A stretch of DNA of 64,000 nucleotides from Tomocerus qinae (lineage: Eukaryota > Arthropoda > Collembola > Entomobryomorpha > Tomoceridae): NCBI GenBank assembly GCA_020055645.1, contig CM034546.1, positions 83,204,001-83,268,000 on the forward strand. The letters run 5' to 3'. Both the position numbers and the translations under genes were made by a program. Positions 46,151 to 57,659 of the stretch are shown here, piece after piece. The number at the start of each line of letters is the position of its first letter. Position 1 is the stretch's first letter. A model generated the notes under the pieces. It saw nothing but the letters and a program-made list of their open reading frames with translations. It did not search any database and was not told where the DNA came from.

Positions 46151-47645
46151 AGTGGGTCTAATCTATACAAAAAGTGGACATAACGGCGTAGTGTAATGAG
46201 TAATGAGTAGGGACTATGCGATGGTTGAAGAGCATGAGCATGCAGCATCAATATTTTTAAAAACTATAAAGCGAAACTCGAACAAAAAAATGGTGATTTT
46301 GCAAAAATACGAATTGTTTCGGCAAACTCCTACAAAAAAATAAATTGCCGTGAGAGTTTTTCGAAACATTTGGCTTTTATGCGAAAATGTTTTTGTGTGA
46401 GTTTTCGTTTTTAGGAACAATTCGCTTTATAGTTTTTAAAAATATTGATTTCAAAATAAATTTTAATTGTTTAATTTTTGAGTGTTTTGTGCTTTGTTTA
46501 TTTATGTGCCACTTTACAATGTTTAATTCATGCTCTTCAACCATCGCATAGTCCCTACTCATTACACTACGCCGTTATAATTATGTCCGTTATGTCTTTT
46601 TTTATAGATTAGACCCACTGTGCACTCCTTCAATAGGTACGCATATACCTCGGTGAGCCCAGTCGAGCGGATTCACCCCCGAATTGTCAACACTTTTTTG
46701 CCAACACACGAAAAATTTTTTGTCAACACCAAGTTTCTTTTTTGTCAACATAACCAAAGTCATTTTATCCTATTTTGTCAACAACATATTTTATTCAATA
46801 AATTATGCAATAAATAAATTAAAATAAAGTAAAATAAAATAAACGTTAAATAATCAGTCACATAATGAAGGTAATATATGAAAATCAATGAATGAAATGT
46901 GCAAGTAAAAACTAAAGTACAAATTGTAAAAGATAAAAAACTTAGATAACTTTAAACGTTTGGTATACTGGACAGCATGTGCACATTTCTTGTTAGAAAA
47001 CATATTTCGCTCAACAATCCTATTCAATTTTTGCTGCGATGTTGGACTTTCTGAAGTATTATTAAGGAATTTCCACATCGAAGCACAGAACGATCAACTG
47101 CGATTGGTAGCGATTTAATGGGTCATTTTCAAAAATTTTATTTGAACTCAGAAATGGTTTTAAAAAATTCTTGGCGATATTTGAGAATGTTTCTGTTAAT
47201 TTCAAATTTTTAACTTATGTTGAAGCACGTTTAGACCAATGTTAAAATTCGTACTCTTTTACATGTTTATTATAATATAGATATTGGACTTTCATTTGCA
47301 TTTTTTCTAGCTGCTCATACATGTCCCATTTCAAAAAACTTTTTTGCAAAAAATGATTATTTTACTAGTGCACCAGCACTGTGGTGCTCCAACCAACAAT
47401 TGAATTGGGATCTATGAATCATGGAAAAGAGATGCTAAACTTGTGTTGACAAAAAGTCTAAATGGGTTGACAAAAAGGTGTTGACGACCAAAGGGGTCAA
47501 AATTGTGTTGGCAATTCGGTGTTGACAAAAAGGTGTTGACAATTTGGGGTGGTCCCGTCGAGCGAGAGCTTTCATTGTCTTCTTATCTTTCAATCTTATT
47601 GTTTGCGAGGTTTATTCAGAAAAGAAAAGTGGCGTTCATAGTAGG
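46024..47645. mobile_element. palindromic element split by a hAT-like insertion
   Basis: Left arm 46024-46300; right arm 46420-46669 and 47565-47641. Ends read ACTATGAACGCCACTTTTC and its complement. The right arm is interrupted by 46670-47556. Arms of about 275 bp. Confidence 0.8.
46670..47556. mobile_element. hAT-like non-autonomous element, 887 bp
   Basis: Exact 8-bp duplication GTCGAGCG (46662-46669, 47557-47564). Terminal repeats share ACCCC, AATTGTCAACAC and TTTTTGYCAACAC. The TTGTCAACA word recurs at least four times at each end as a subterminal array. Confidence 0.85.
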
Positions 47646-47830
47646 CAGTAGGCAGTGGTTGCAGAGGTGTAGGTGGACGAGTGAGAGGAGTGAGGTTGAT
47701 GAGGGAGGAGGAATGAAATGAGTGAGGTTGAGAAGGGAGGTGTAGTGAGAGGAGAGATGTTGAGAGGAAGGTGGAGATGGAGGAGGAAGGTGGATGAGTG
47801 AGGTGGAGGAGGTGGAAGTAAAAATAGAGA
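47646..47830. repeat. purine-rich low-complexity tract
   Basis: Almost only G, A and T on the plus strand, built from GAGGNGGAGG-type words. Minus-strand serine/proline/leucine frames here are artefacts. Confidence 0.8.
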
Positions 47831-48929
47831 ATGTTTTTTTCCCACTCACTCCTCAACTAAGGTGCAGCATAAATCATATATATATAAACTATATAAATAA
47901 TCTATATGAAAAATTAACAATCTACAATAGATCTTATAAGATTGTCGTACGACTGGCCATGCTCATTATTTCTCATTTGAATATTGTATTTAAATTACAT
48001 TCAACTTGTAAGTTCATCGTATTTTAATGTTACACTGAAAATATGCAAGTTTGCTGAAAGAAATTAGTATATCTCCTAAACCATTTCTCGCAATCCACTA
48101 AATTTAAGTCCCATAGTAACATAAATATTTGTTTGGGAATTTCATGTTTTCGGCATAATGTTTTCTGTGAACACAAACGAAATAGAAAATACAATATTTG
48201 CCTTGCAAATAGGTCTAGACAGTTTCGCTTTAAAAATGGATCCGTTTTGTAATGATATTCATTACAAATTAGTTGATGGCCAATGTGGAAATGAGGGGAG
48301 GCGGCCAAAATATCCATGGTTATTATAATAAAATAATAAATCACAACACAGTATTTCATTTCAAAATGTTATGATTTTCATGAACATTCTCAGGGGGAAT
48401 ACTTATTGCAACAATTGACTTCTGCATTACAGTCGTTTGATATCAGTATATATTACATACCTTTTAGCATATCATATCCTCGACTCTATCAATAATACAA
48501 TTTATAATTATGTTATTGGATTAACTTTCAAACTATGAAAACAACATAATAGAATAAGATCATTTTAATTACCTGCTGCAAGGATCTACTGTTGATACAA
48601 CTACTATTATGTTGACACACAAAATAGACAGTAGGCATACTAAAGGGTTTAGTTAGGGTAGATTTTTCGGTTATGCATCATCAATCATCATCAAGTTATA
48701 TATTGCAAGGCACTGCATTAGCGTATTACTCTCTCTGAAATTGTACACATACAAGCTAATAGTAATTAAAATTAAGCTAGTCTACTAGTCTATTACCACT
48801 GCACTGAAGGATACGTGCATATAAGTGCTGTGGTGAGGCATCTACCGAAGTAACGAATAATCATAATCTATTCTAATAATCTATTCTATTATGTTGTTTT
48901 TACTGTTACCCGCTTTGAAGTTTAGCCTT

Positions 48930-49060
48930 CCTATCCCCAAGTTGCATAGCGATACGCATTTTGATTGGTTGATAATTTTTGAAATCCTGCAATCTGATTG
49001 GTTATTTCTATGACAAAAATTCTACAGGTTACCTAAATGGGGACACATTTTCAAAAATTA
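48930..49060. repeat. fragment related to the foldback at 57660-59215
   Basis: GATACGCATTTTGATTGGTT and the following 90 bases align with 58008-58110. No inverted partner is nearby. Confidence 0.5.
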
Positions 49061-49270
49061 TGAAATTGTTGCAAAACTCAACCAAGTCATATTATGAATC
49101 ATCTGAATGATCTATTTACCTACTACTTTCCCTTTCAATGTACACATTTATGAGAATGGTGAATCGAGCTATTTATATACACAATATTATGCAATTATTT
49201 AACTATGACTCTGGTACAAGTGAACAATTGGTACTACTTTATTCCAATTTATTACCAAATAAAGGTTATA

Positions 49271-50106
49271 CCGTATTTTCAGAATTAATTCACCCTGTTC
49301 ATAATAGTTAACCCCCTCCGGGTCAACTATTATATTTTCACGTTACCAAGTGCCTTGAAACATTAGTTGACCCTCTCCGAAATAATTGACCCCCCTATTT
49401 GGTATAGTGGGGGTAATATGACCCACACATACTAGTATACACATAGTTGAGTATTTTCATGGAAAAATATGGTGAATTGGAAATTTGAATTACTTAGATT
49501 ATGATAGGTAATATGCAATCACTACAGCTCAGCTGAAGTCACGATACTGTCATTTTAGTATACATGTCTACCCCAGAAGGTCGTATCCAATCCAAACTAC
49601 TTCTAAACGACCAGTGAAATACAAATTCTCAATTAGGAGTAATTAGGATATAAACAATACATGATGCGATTATACAATATAGAATTTAGCGGACTGCATA
49701 CAACTAAGCGGCATATACATAAAGTAGCAGCACAATTCAATATTATACGCGAAAACCAAATTAGTGGAGGTAAATGTTCTTTCTAAGTTCCAATGTTTTT
49801 GTCTAAGAAAGTGCCACTGCCACTATTCTTTATTCCAACGACTAATGGAAACAGACGACCGATATATGTAACTGAATATATTCTTAATAACGTTTAATTT
49901 ATTTGTTTTTCCTTCATTTGACATTACACTTTGTCATTGTTTCTATTCATTTAAAAATATTAAACAAAAAATTTACCATTCGCCTTGAAACAATAATTGA
50001 CCCTGCTCGTTTTAGTTGACCCCCCCGGGGTCATCTATTTATTTTTCGCATGAATGGCATGGTTGAAACAATAGTTGACCCTGGTCAACTAATTCGGAAA
50101 ATACGG
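49271..50106. mobile_element. 836-bp non-autonomous element with TA duplication
   Basis: Ends CCGTATTTTC and GAAAATACGG with TA on both sides. Arms of about 30 bp, with many TTGACCC / GGGTCAA words in the subterminal regions. TA duplication fits the Tc1/mariner group. Confidence 0.7.
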
Positions 50107-50212
50107 TATATAATATAGGTCGGTTTGAAGATTAATATCATTCAGTACTGTGTTATAGTAGCGTAGAACAAAATATCAATAAATCATTAAGATCCATCTT
50201 TTTTCATTTCAG

Positions 50213-50358
50213 CTGTATTATTTAGCCTAGGAGTCCTTTTGACCTGGATTCGACGAAAATTAAAAGTTAGTCGCCTGAGTGTCATTGAGGAGTTGTCCAA
50301 GAAAGGTTACAGTCAGCTCGGAAATATTAATGAAGCATCAGCTTTTGAGACAGTGTAA
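50213..50358 (+). CDS. terminal exon of an unrecognised membrane protein
   Basis: A strong acceptor, TTTTTTCATTTCAG, ends at 50212. The exon has an open frame of 47 codons after a split codon and stops with TAA at 50356-50358. It begins with a hydrophobic segment (VLFSLGVLLTWI), then a basic stop-transfer stretch (RRKLK) and a tail of about 34 residues with a YSQL sorting-type motif and a C-terminal E-T-V that fits a class I PDZ ligand. So it is probably the end of a single-pass or multi-pass membrane protein. Upstream exons were not found. It lies on the opposite strand within the metalloproteinase intron, inside an inverted-repeat-bounded segment. Confidence 0.5.
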
Positions 50359-50469
50359 TCTGATTGCTTCTACATATTTATAGAGATCGAATAGCAATAG
50401 CATAAATTTTTTAGCATAACCGCAAACTAATACAGTGTACTATAAATTATATTAGATTACTTTTACCAA

Positions 50470-51511
50470 AATTGGCATGCCTAGGAGTAGTGAGAAAAAT
50501 GGCTGTTCAGGCAGACGAAGCGACAACGAAGACCGTCAAAAATGCAAACAATATGCAAATCCTTTATTTGGTTGTCGAAGATTAACTTGGAAGTTATCCT
50601 GGCCTACTCCACGCCATACTCGTACTCACATCCACGTCGTACAACAGCCTAACGAAAGCATGACTCGACTCCCTCAACTTCTCTGGGTTGGGTGTGTAGG
50701 TAGTCATAATATAGCTAATGACATACAATTCGGTATATATGTTAACGGTAATAAGTAAATTCAGGCATTAAGTAAAATTTTGAAAGATTTTAGTTTTCCG
50801 TACTTATAATTTGAAAGAACATTCATATTCCATTATTTCGTATTTGTATGTGAATAAGGACAATTTTAGAAGTCCAAAAAGGTAAAGATGTTTACTGTGT
50901 CATGAATAAGGACCGAGTTATAGACCTTAAAACTTTTGCATAAAAACCACTACAACTTCTTAAGTCTTAGTCGCACACTATTCATATGCGGCATTTTAAA
51001 TTCGTTACAATTTCCTCATTTAGGAAAAAGAATATATTTGGACTATATAAATGGTCTTCTAAATTTCAAATACTAAAAACTAGAATTCTTCAAAAATTTT
51101 ACTTATTGCCTAGGCATTAAGCTTAATGCCTGAATTTACTAATTGCCGTTAACATATATATTGTAATTACATTACAGTACAAAATTTTTAAACACTATTG
51201 TTTTACATATCTTAATATTCTTTGAGAGATTTAGTAAGGTGAATGAATAAGTATAGCGCGGGTTGTTCTGCTGCATAGGCGGCATTCCTTATGTTAATGT
51301 CTTTCCCTAATTCTGATTGCGACTGCAATAATTTTATTATATTTAGAATATATACCAGTGATTACCATTATATGTCTGTAAACCTTTCCTATGATAATTG
51401 TACTTCTGGTGATAATTTCAGTGGCATGATAAAGTATATACTTGTATGTATGATATTGTAAAACTGCCTATTAACTTTCAGAATAAATACACCAATACCA
51501 ATACCAATATA
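50470..51511 (+). mobile_element. dispersed repeat, copy B, with ACCAAT tail
   Basis: Homologous to 94-785, ending in ACCAAT units at 51488-51508. Interrupted by a 433-bp element at 50731-51163. No RT frame. Confidence 0.5.
50731..51163. mobile_element. 433-bp TIR element in copy B
   Basis: 40-bp inverted repeats, TATATATGTTAACGG and AGTAAATTCAGGCATTAAG in order, near-perfect. AT-rich centre without frames. Confidence 0.7.
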
Positions 51512-51825
51512 TACTGATATCAACTGTAATGCAGAAGTCAAATGTTGTAATAAATATTCCCCCTGAGAATGTTCATGAAAGTCATATAAAATTTTGAAAT
51601 GAATTACTATTTATTATAATAACCATGGATATTCTGGCCGCCTCCCCTCATTTCCGCATCGGCCATCAACTAATTGGTAATGAATATCATTACAAAACGG
51701 ATCCATTTTTAAAGCGAAACTGTCTAGACCCATTTGCAAGGCAAAAATAGGGTTTAGTACTAGACAAACTTAGACCGGGTACTAAAAAAGTTTTACTTCC
51801 ACCCAAGGAGTGTCAACAGTTTCAA

Positions 51826-51967
51826 CAGGATGGTTCAGCTAGGCACTTTGCGTGAATATCTATAAGGGACAAATCCTACCAGAGTTGTCATTGGCAACAA
51901 TCGGATATGGGACGAAAAACGTCCCTTATAGATATTCACGCAAAGTGCCTAACTGAACCCTCCTTAT
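51826..51967. mobile_element. 142-bp MITE
   Basis: Arms of about 44 bp, containing TAGGCACTTTGCGTGAATAT, around a short centre. Confidence 0.75.
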
Positions 51968-52154
51968 GAAAAAACAGCCAAAGAGAAACCAAGGGATACC
52001 TAAACCAGTTAAAGCTCCTTGCTTCCACCTAACTACTCCATCTCAATCCTCCACCTCCCTTCTCCATCTCCGCCATTGCAAACACTGTCTTACTTCAACC
52101 AAAATAAATATTGTGAAAGCCTTAAAAAATTGAGTCATTTGGAAATATTGTAAT

Positions 52155-52737
52155 CAGGGCATGAAAAACCCGGGTTTTTGGGTTTTTGCTATGAAATGGG
52201 GCAATGTGAAAACCCAAGGATTGGAGCAGAATACAAGAACTCTAGTTTAAAATATCCGTTATTTCAATCCCTTAATCAACTAATAAACGTATTAGGCAAC
52301 TGATACAAGTATTTATTTGTCAATCCAAAATATTGTGATAAACAAATTATGTTTATCTCAATATTTTGGAAATAAATGTTAACAAATAAATGTTAAAAGA
52401 GAATGTTTCAATATTATAGATTTCAAGTTCGTCAATTCTATATTAAGTCGCCTCCACTTCCATATAACTACTTAATAAATTGCCAACCGATTATTTGATC
52501 AATATACTTTTGACTTCAAATTACTACTAGCCGAATCGGAAAATTCACTTTATAATAATGTCTTCTTCCAGATCGCCCAAATAAAGAATCAAAATAAATA
52601 TTATTTTAAGTTTGAATATGGAACAACCATAGTGAACCACAGTAGATGGCAGATGCTACTGCAAAAACCCAGCAAAAACCCAAAAAGGCGGGTTTTTGGG
52701 TTTTTCTTAGGAAAAACCCTGCCTTTTTCATGCCCTG
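52155..52737. mobile_element. hAT-like non-autonomous element, 583 bp
   Basis: Starts CAGGGCATGAAAAA and ends TTTTTCATGCCCTG, with the exact 8-bp duplication ATTGTAAT (52147-52154, 52738-52745). Subterminal GGGTTTTTGGG runs resemble those in 41720-42471. Confidence 0.88.
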
Positions 52738-52934
52738 ATTGTAATTCCCTTTACACACCTGGAAGGTTCATTTCACCGAATTACGCTTCCAGGTTGGGGT
52801 GTGAATGTAGGCATGAATCAGCGACCAACACTGGCGTCACGTCTATTAGAATTAGAATAATTGTGATATGTGTGTCTATATCATGGTTGTAAATTACAAC
52901 TTTTAATGTGTGTCTGTGTGCATAACCAAACCAG

Positions 52935-53092
52935 AATTAATGTTTTCGATAATGTACACCAAAGCAGTTTACACACGTAATGTGCCTATGTCGGGTGCCT
53001 TCCAAAGTTACCCGACACAGACACATTACATGTATGTGTTGGACTTAGAGTGAACGGCTTTGGGGTACATTATCGAAAACATTAATTGAACG
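52935..53092. mobile_element. short TIR element
   Basis: Inverted repeats AATTAATGTTTTCGATAATG at both ends around a 110-bp centre that itself contains a GTGTCGGGT / ACCCGACAC dyad. It lies 165 bases from the metalloproteinase exon at 53258. Confidence 0.65.
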
Positions 53093-53257
53093 AGTCAGTC
53101 AACCAGTAAATATTGTATAAACGACGGGAATCTTTTTTACGGGCTCGCATTTGTCCGTTCCATAATACCCGCGGGCACCCATATAAGGGCCCGTAGTTTT
53201 TAAACATTAGTCCTTATATGGTAGATAGATATCTAATCTTGGTGCTGTGTATCTCAC

Positions 53258-53390
53258 CGGCATCTCCACTTGAATCATTCTGATAATCCGGAGACGGGGA
53301 TCGCCCCGAAGTCTTCATTGTCTGCTTTTTTCCACACCCATACCACCAGTTGCCCACCACGCGGGGAAACGGCGGATCTGCGTTGTCCAC
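53258..53390 (-). CDS. Mmp: matrix metalloproteinase, end of hemopexin domain
   Basis: The acceptor GGTATGTCAG ends at 53391. The exon starts GTG GAC, in phase 0 with the donor at 63494, and ends one base into a codon at 53258 before GTGAGA. It encodes 44 residues. V-D-x-A-D-P-P-F-P-R and then W-W-Y-G-C near the start are the classic closing part of the hemopexin propeller, whose last cysteine pairs with one at the start of blade 1. The rest is a polar S/D/G-rich linker to the membrane anchor exon. Confidence 0.88.
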
Positions 53391-53973
53391 CTGACATACC
53401 AAAGAAGAGCAATTCATTATTAAACATGGAAACCAATTTTAATAGAAATCAGAACTGTCTCTTCTGTAAAATTCATTCGATTCGATTTGATTCATTTGGT
53501 ATTCGGTATTCGATCTTTTGTTTTCGCATTCTACCAATCATTCTACCAAATGACTTTCGATAATTTGATTCCACACCGAATTACACACACATAATGAATT
53601 TAAATCGTTGTATAACCTAAACGTAAATTGATCAAGAGACCTAAATACACCTAAAGACTATTAGGACTTAAGATCCAAAACATGTATTCATAAAATTAAA
53701 TATGAATATACTGCACTGGCTAGAGCTTTATTTGGCTTTTGTCTATATTTTGTTGGCATATGGTCGTGGGACTAAAGGGGATCAGAGCAAGGTGAGCCGG
53801 CACTGCATTGGACCTGTGTGGGGCTTACAAAGTATAAGACCAACGCAGGTACAGCGGTCAAGGTATACTCTGGCACAGCATTTTCTTCGAGCTTAGGGCC
53901 AAGTTTTTCCCAACAGATTTTTGCAGCTTGGGTAGTTGTATATAAAACCCTTGAACCCAAACAACCAGGATAG

Positions 53974-54200
53974 CACCGTGTATCGTATAGCCTAATGCAT
54001 TAAAATTGTCACCAGACGTATCTGGATATTTGTAGATGTTTGAGCGGGTCTATTGATTGAATGTTAGAAATTCTTATAGGTTAATTCTCGTCCATCCAAC
54101 AGTTAATATTTTACACCATGGGGTAGGCCTGCGCAAACATTATAAAAATTCAGATACGTCTGGTGACAGTTTTAATACATTAGGCTATACGGTGCGTGTT
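53974..54200. repeat. foldback element
   Basis: Arms of about 50 bp sharing ACCGT, ATAGCCTAATGCATTAAAA and ACCAGACGTATCTG. Confidence 0.7.
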
Positions 54201-54321
54201 ATGTGTGACTGAAGGTGAAATAAAAGTTGATGAATTCTACATCATATATGATGTGTCTTCAATACATTCTACTAGAGACTATGTAGATATCCATTCGTTA
54301 ATGAACGTATTAATATTATTA

Positions 54322-54544
54322 TTATCGATGTCACCTTTTCTATTATCGGAATCAACTTTGTAATTATCGAGATCATAATTGTAATTATCGAGATCATAAT
54401 TGTAATTATCGAGATCATAATTTTAATTATCGAGATCATAATTTTAATTATCGAGATCACCATTGTAATTATCGAGATCATCATTGTAATTATCGAGATC
54501 ATCATTGTAATTATCGAGATCACCATTGTAATTATCGAGATCGT
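54322..54544. repeat. 21-bp tandem repeat, about 9-10 copies
   Basis: Unit AATTATCGAGATCATAATTG plus T with small variants. As 21 is a multiple of three, the minus strand reads through as a repeating I-S-I-I-T-M-M type frame; this is a by-product. Confidence 0.9.
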
Positions 54545-55499
54545 CCTACGGACGGGGGCAGTAACAAAGCGCTTGAATATTCTAAAAAGAAAATTCAAAA
54601 GACACTAAATAATTAGTTTTAAAGTTTAAAACTTCATTTATAAAATTTTAACCTTAAGAGTACGAATTTTACACTGAAAGTCTTTGACAAAACGTTTTTG
54701 CTCAAAGAGTATCTTATATAAGGAAAATACCACAACTTTTATTGTAGAAAAGTACTCACCGCTGACCGAATCTAGATGTAACAGACCACACTCAATCTAC
54801 CCAAATGTTTTACAATTTTTGTATATTGATAAATAAGAAACCCTTAAAGTTAAGTTTTACCATGATATTTACTTGTTATATTTGTTTGCCATAAAATTAT
54901 TGTTAATTGCCAAAAGATTGTGAAAATCAGTCAGTCGGTCATGAAAGTCACTGGAGGTAAGGTGGTCAGAGCCGCTCATCAGTAATTGTATTTTTTTTAA
55001 ATTGTGCAAATAAACTAGTGTTTTAAGTTTAATTGTGTCGCACAGTTGGATTGAAGCATAAAAGTATAGTTTTTGTCAGCAACAAATGGTCCTTCGAGAA
55101 AACTGAACAGTCCTATGGAGAGAGTCATTGGAAATTTGGAGTGAGGAGGAGAACCAAGACAGCCTATTCACTTAGTTCGCCGGAGATGTAGAACCTACGA
55201 TAGGATGAATCTTGTAACTAAAGGAACCGAGAAGGGGTCAGTGTGGAACAGAAGTGAAAATCCACCCGGGCCTCCGAGAACCGGACGCAGAAAAATTTTG
55301 CGCGATTGATTAATGAATTTTAAAAAAACTCTGAGCTATTTTAGGAAAAGCGGAGCCTTGGGACCCTCTAGGACCTTGTAAGAATGAGTTTATTACATTG
55401 AGTTGTTCTTCACTTATCCGTGTTTTTCTAAAAAAATTTGAATGGTTTTGTACTTAACTCAATGTAAATAGTTCATGTCAAATTCCCCTAGATAACTCG
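54545..55499. other. no gene recognised
   Basis: Intronic on the minus strand. Mixed composition, no terminal repeats. 55090-55320 is less AT-rich than its surroundings, but has no long frame. Confidence 0.35.
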
Positions 55500-56190
55500 A
55501 CGGAGGGGTGTTGGACCTTAAATGACATCGTCAAGACTTTAGAAGATAATGAAATTCCAGGAATTACAATAAAGCAAAATCTACCACTACTGACAAAAAT
55601 AATACACATCCTACTCTTCGCAGAAGTGCTGACTGCTAAATTTAGACACAATCTACGAAAAATAAATGTACTTGAAATATACCTGTCGGAAAATTTAACC
55701 TATTAAAAACCAAAATTGTGGTTTTCAGAAAACACGGAAGGCTCTCAAACCTAGAAAAATTCTACTGAAACAAAGATTAAATAGAGATAGTAAAAAGCTA
55801 TATCTATCTTGAAGTAACATTTAGCTCCTCTGAAATATTTAACTTAAATGTAATTGCAGCAATTCAAAAAGGATACAAAGCAGTAAACACCACAGTACCA
55901 ATTATGAATAGAGGAAAAATATACATTTATCAACTATTCATTTTAATTGTGAGATCGACCACTCTCTATGCTTCCCCAATCTGGGCCTTGTCACATTCCG
56001 ATTCCATTGAAAAGATTGAAAATTCCTAAAGAGATTTCTAAGACTATCTAGATCCACCCGTAATTACTTAGTAAGACTCGAAACTGGTGCAATACATACA
56101 ATGTATTTTGTGTAAAAAGTTATCTAGCCTTCTTATGCAGAATATTAAATAAACATAGTCTAGTAATAGTATGCTTTAATGCGCAGAGTA
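55500..56190 (+). pseudogene. old LINE reverse transcriptase fragment
   Basis: Reading through several stops, the plus strand shows the RT palm (an LLFA-E-V remnant of the F/Y-A-D-D box near 55610), the YLSENL region, and near 56060 N-Y-L-V-R-L-E-T-G. The last matches the fragment at 62030. It is heavily mutated. A different LINE clade from the CR1/L2-like copies. Confidence 0.55.
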
Positions 56191-56214
56191 CAAGATAAGA
56201 GATGTCATTGGCAC

Positions 56215-56440
56215 AGGCGTCAGGTAGCCTGATAGTCAAAGCAAAACAATTAAAACTCAATTTTTTTCTTATTTCATTTCCATGGACATCAGTAGGGTTC
56301 TGTCTATCTCTGTCCTATCAGTCCCTATCTCACCCTTGGTTTACTTGCATTCATTTTGGTACAAAATTGTCGAATTTTATACCAAAATGAAAAAAATTGG
56401 ATTTCAATTATTTGCCTGACTATCAGGCTACCTCATCCCG
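56215..56440. repeat. foldback element
   Basis: Inverted pair GTCAGGTAGCCTGATAGTCA and TGACTATCAGGCTACCT at the ends, with A/T-rich inner arms. Confidence 0.65.
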
Positions 56441-56444
56441 AGCA

Positions 56445-56940
56445 GTACACAAGTTGCTACGTAGCTACGATTTTGATAGCAACCTACTCTGCAGTTTTAC
56501 GTAGCTACTTAAGTGAAGCTTCTTCGTCATTACGCTTTAGAAGCTACCCAAGGGCTACGAGTCAGTAGCAACTAAGTAGTTTCAGAGGGTCATATGTGAA
56601 CATAAATAATACCCCAGTTATCAACTGAGTCAGTTTGGGCGAGTGACTTAGGAGCTCAGGTAATAGAACACATAGTTAGCATGAGTTGAGACAGGCTAGA
56701 GTACAAGTCCTGCCAGTCGCTACTTTTTGCATTTTTATGAATCGACCCAGTAGCGAAATAGTAGGCTGCGGATTAGCTACTGAGCAGACTGCCCAGTAAG
56801 TCGCCAGCTTTCACATAGGGATGATCAGGTAGCCTCCCGAAAGATAAACAGAGGCGATTGCGATCTACCCTGCAGCTACCTACGCGCAGGTTGCTTACTT
56901 CTAAGTAGCTACTTAGAAACTTTTTGTGCTGCTCGGGATC
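56445..56940. mobile_element. TIR element with GTAGCTAC arrays
   Basis: Ends ATCCCGAGCAGYACA and complement. GTAGCTAC, TACGTAGC and related palindromic words recur ten or more times in both subterminal zones. The centre (56640-56723) has a weak tRNA-like stretch (GGAGCTCAGG and AGTACAAGTCC as A- and B-box-like words). Confidence 0.65.
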
Positions 56941-57659
56941 CTAGTCCCTATAACAATCACTAAGGTAATTATCTTGCGCAGAGTATGCTAGTAGAAAATG
57001 ACGGTAGATACAACTGGTTCACACAAGGTATTAACCTACTCAAACTAGTCATCGCTTAGTATATTCTAGCGATTAATGATAATAATAGTTAAATACCATA
57101 GACTAAGTATTCATAGCAGAAAAAAGCTTTTTTCTGCTATAAGACACACAAAGTCCATTTACCAATCTGAAGGCAAATTTGAGTGCCTATACTGCCAAAC
57201 TATTGCGCCACGAATTGGAGCCTGTTCTCAAACTCCAATCCACCTGAGGTGGTAATAATTTAGTCATTGTTATTGGCTGTCAAATAGCAATTAGTAATGA
57301 TTAAATTATGAGTGATGGCATCAAATATAACAAAGACTTTGGGCGTATTAAGCTGTTTCAGGCTTAATCTTAGTATATGGTCAAATACCATCTATTCTAG
57401 ATAAATTCAAGATACACCTAAGAAATCTATATATAAGCCGCGCACAAAACTCATCCTCAATACCACATTATTCCTACATGCTATCCATTGACATCGAGTC
57501 TCACACCTTATGTGAAAATAGGAGTAAGTACCTCGACGCTAAACTACCAATACATGTTATATCTATAGTTTCAAAAATAAGATCAAATTTGATCTGGCGA
57601 TGGTGATCCTAACTATGTATACGCCAATGATACCAAAATATGCCTCACATTGCCACATA
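56941..57659. other. no gene recognised
   Basis: AT-rich, with only short dyads such as AAAAAAGCTTTTTTC near 57120. Intronic on the minus strand. Confidence 0.35.

Larger units (their letters stand above)
48198..51748. mobile_element. inverted-repeat-bounded segment with an exon inside
   Basis: Arms of about 240-258 bp at 48198-48456 and 51512-51748 in inverted orientation, sharing TTCCCCCTGAGAATGTTCATGA (split here at position 20 of the match) and TTTGCAAGGCAAA-type ends. Inside are a TA-flanked element, a plus-strand terminal exon and repeat copy B. No transposase was seen. Confidence 0.55.

Noticed and set aside
47596..47856. Serine/proline-rich minus-strand frames
   Set aside because: All three minus frames are open because the plus strand is a purine tract.
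54272..54598. Isoleucine/methionine repeat protein on the minus strand
   Set aside because: The 21-bp tandem array is a multiple of three and gives an open frame by itself; there is no signal or splice context.
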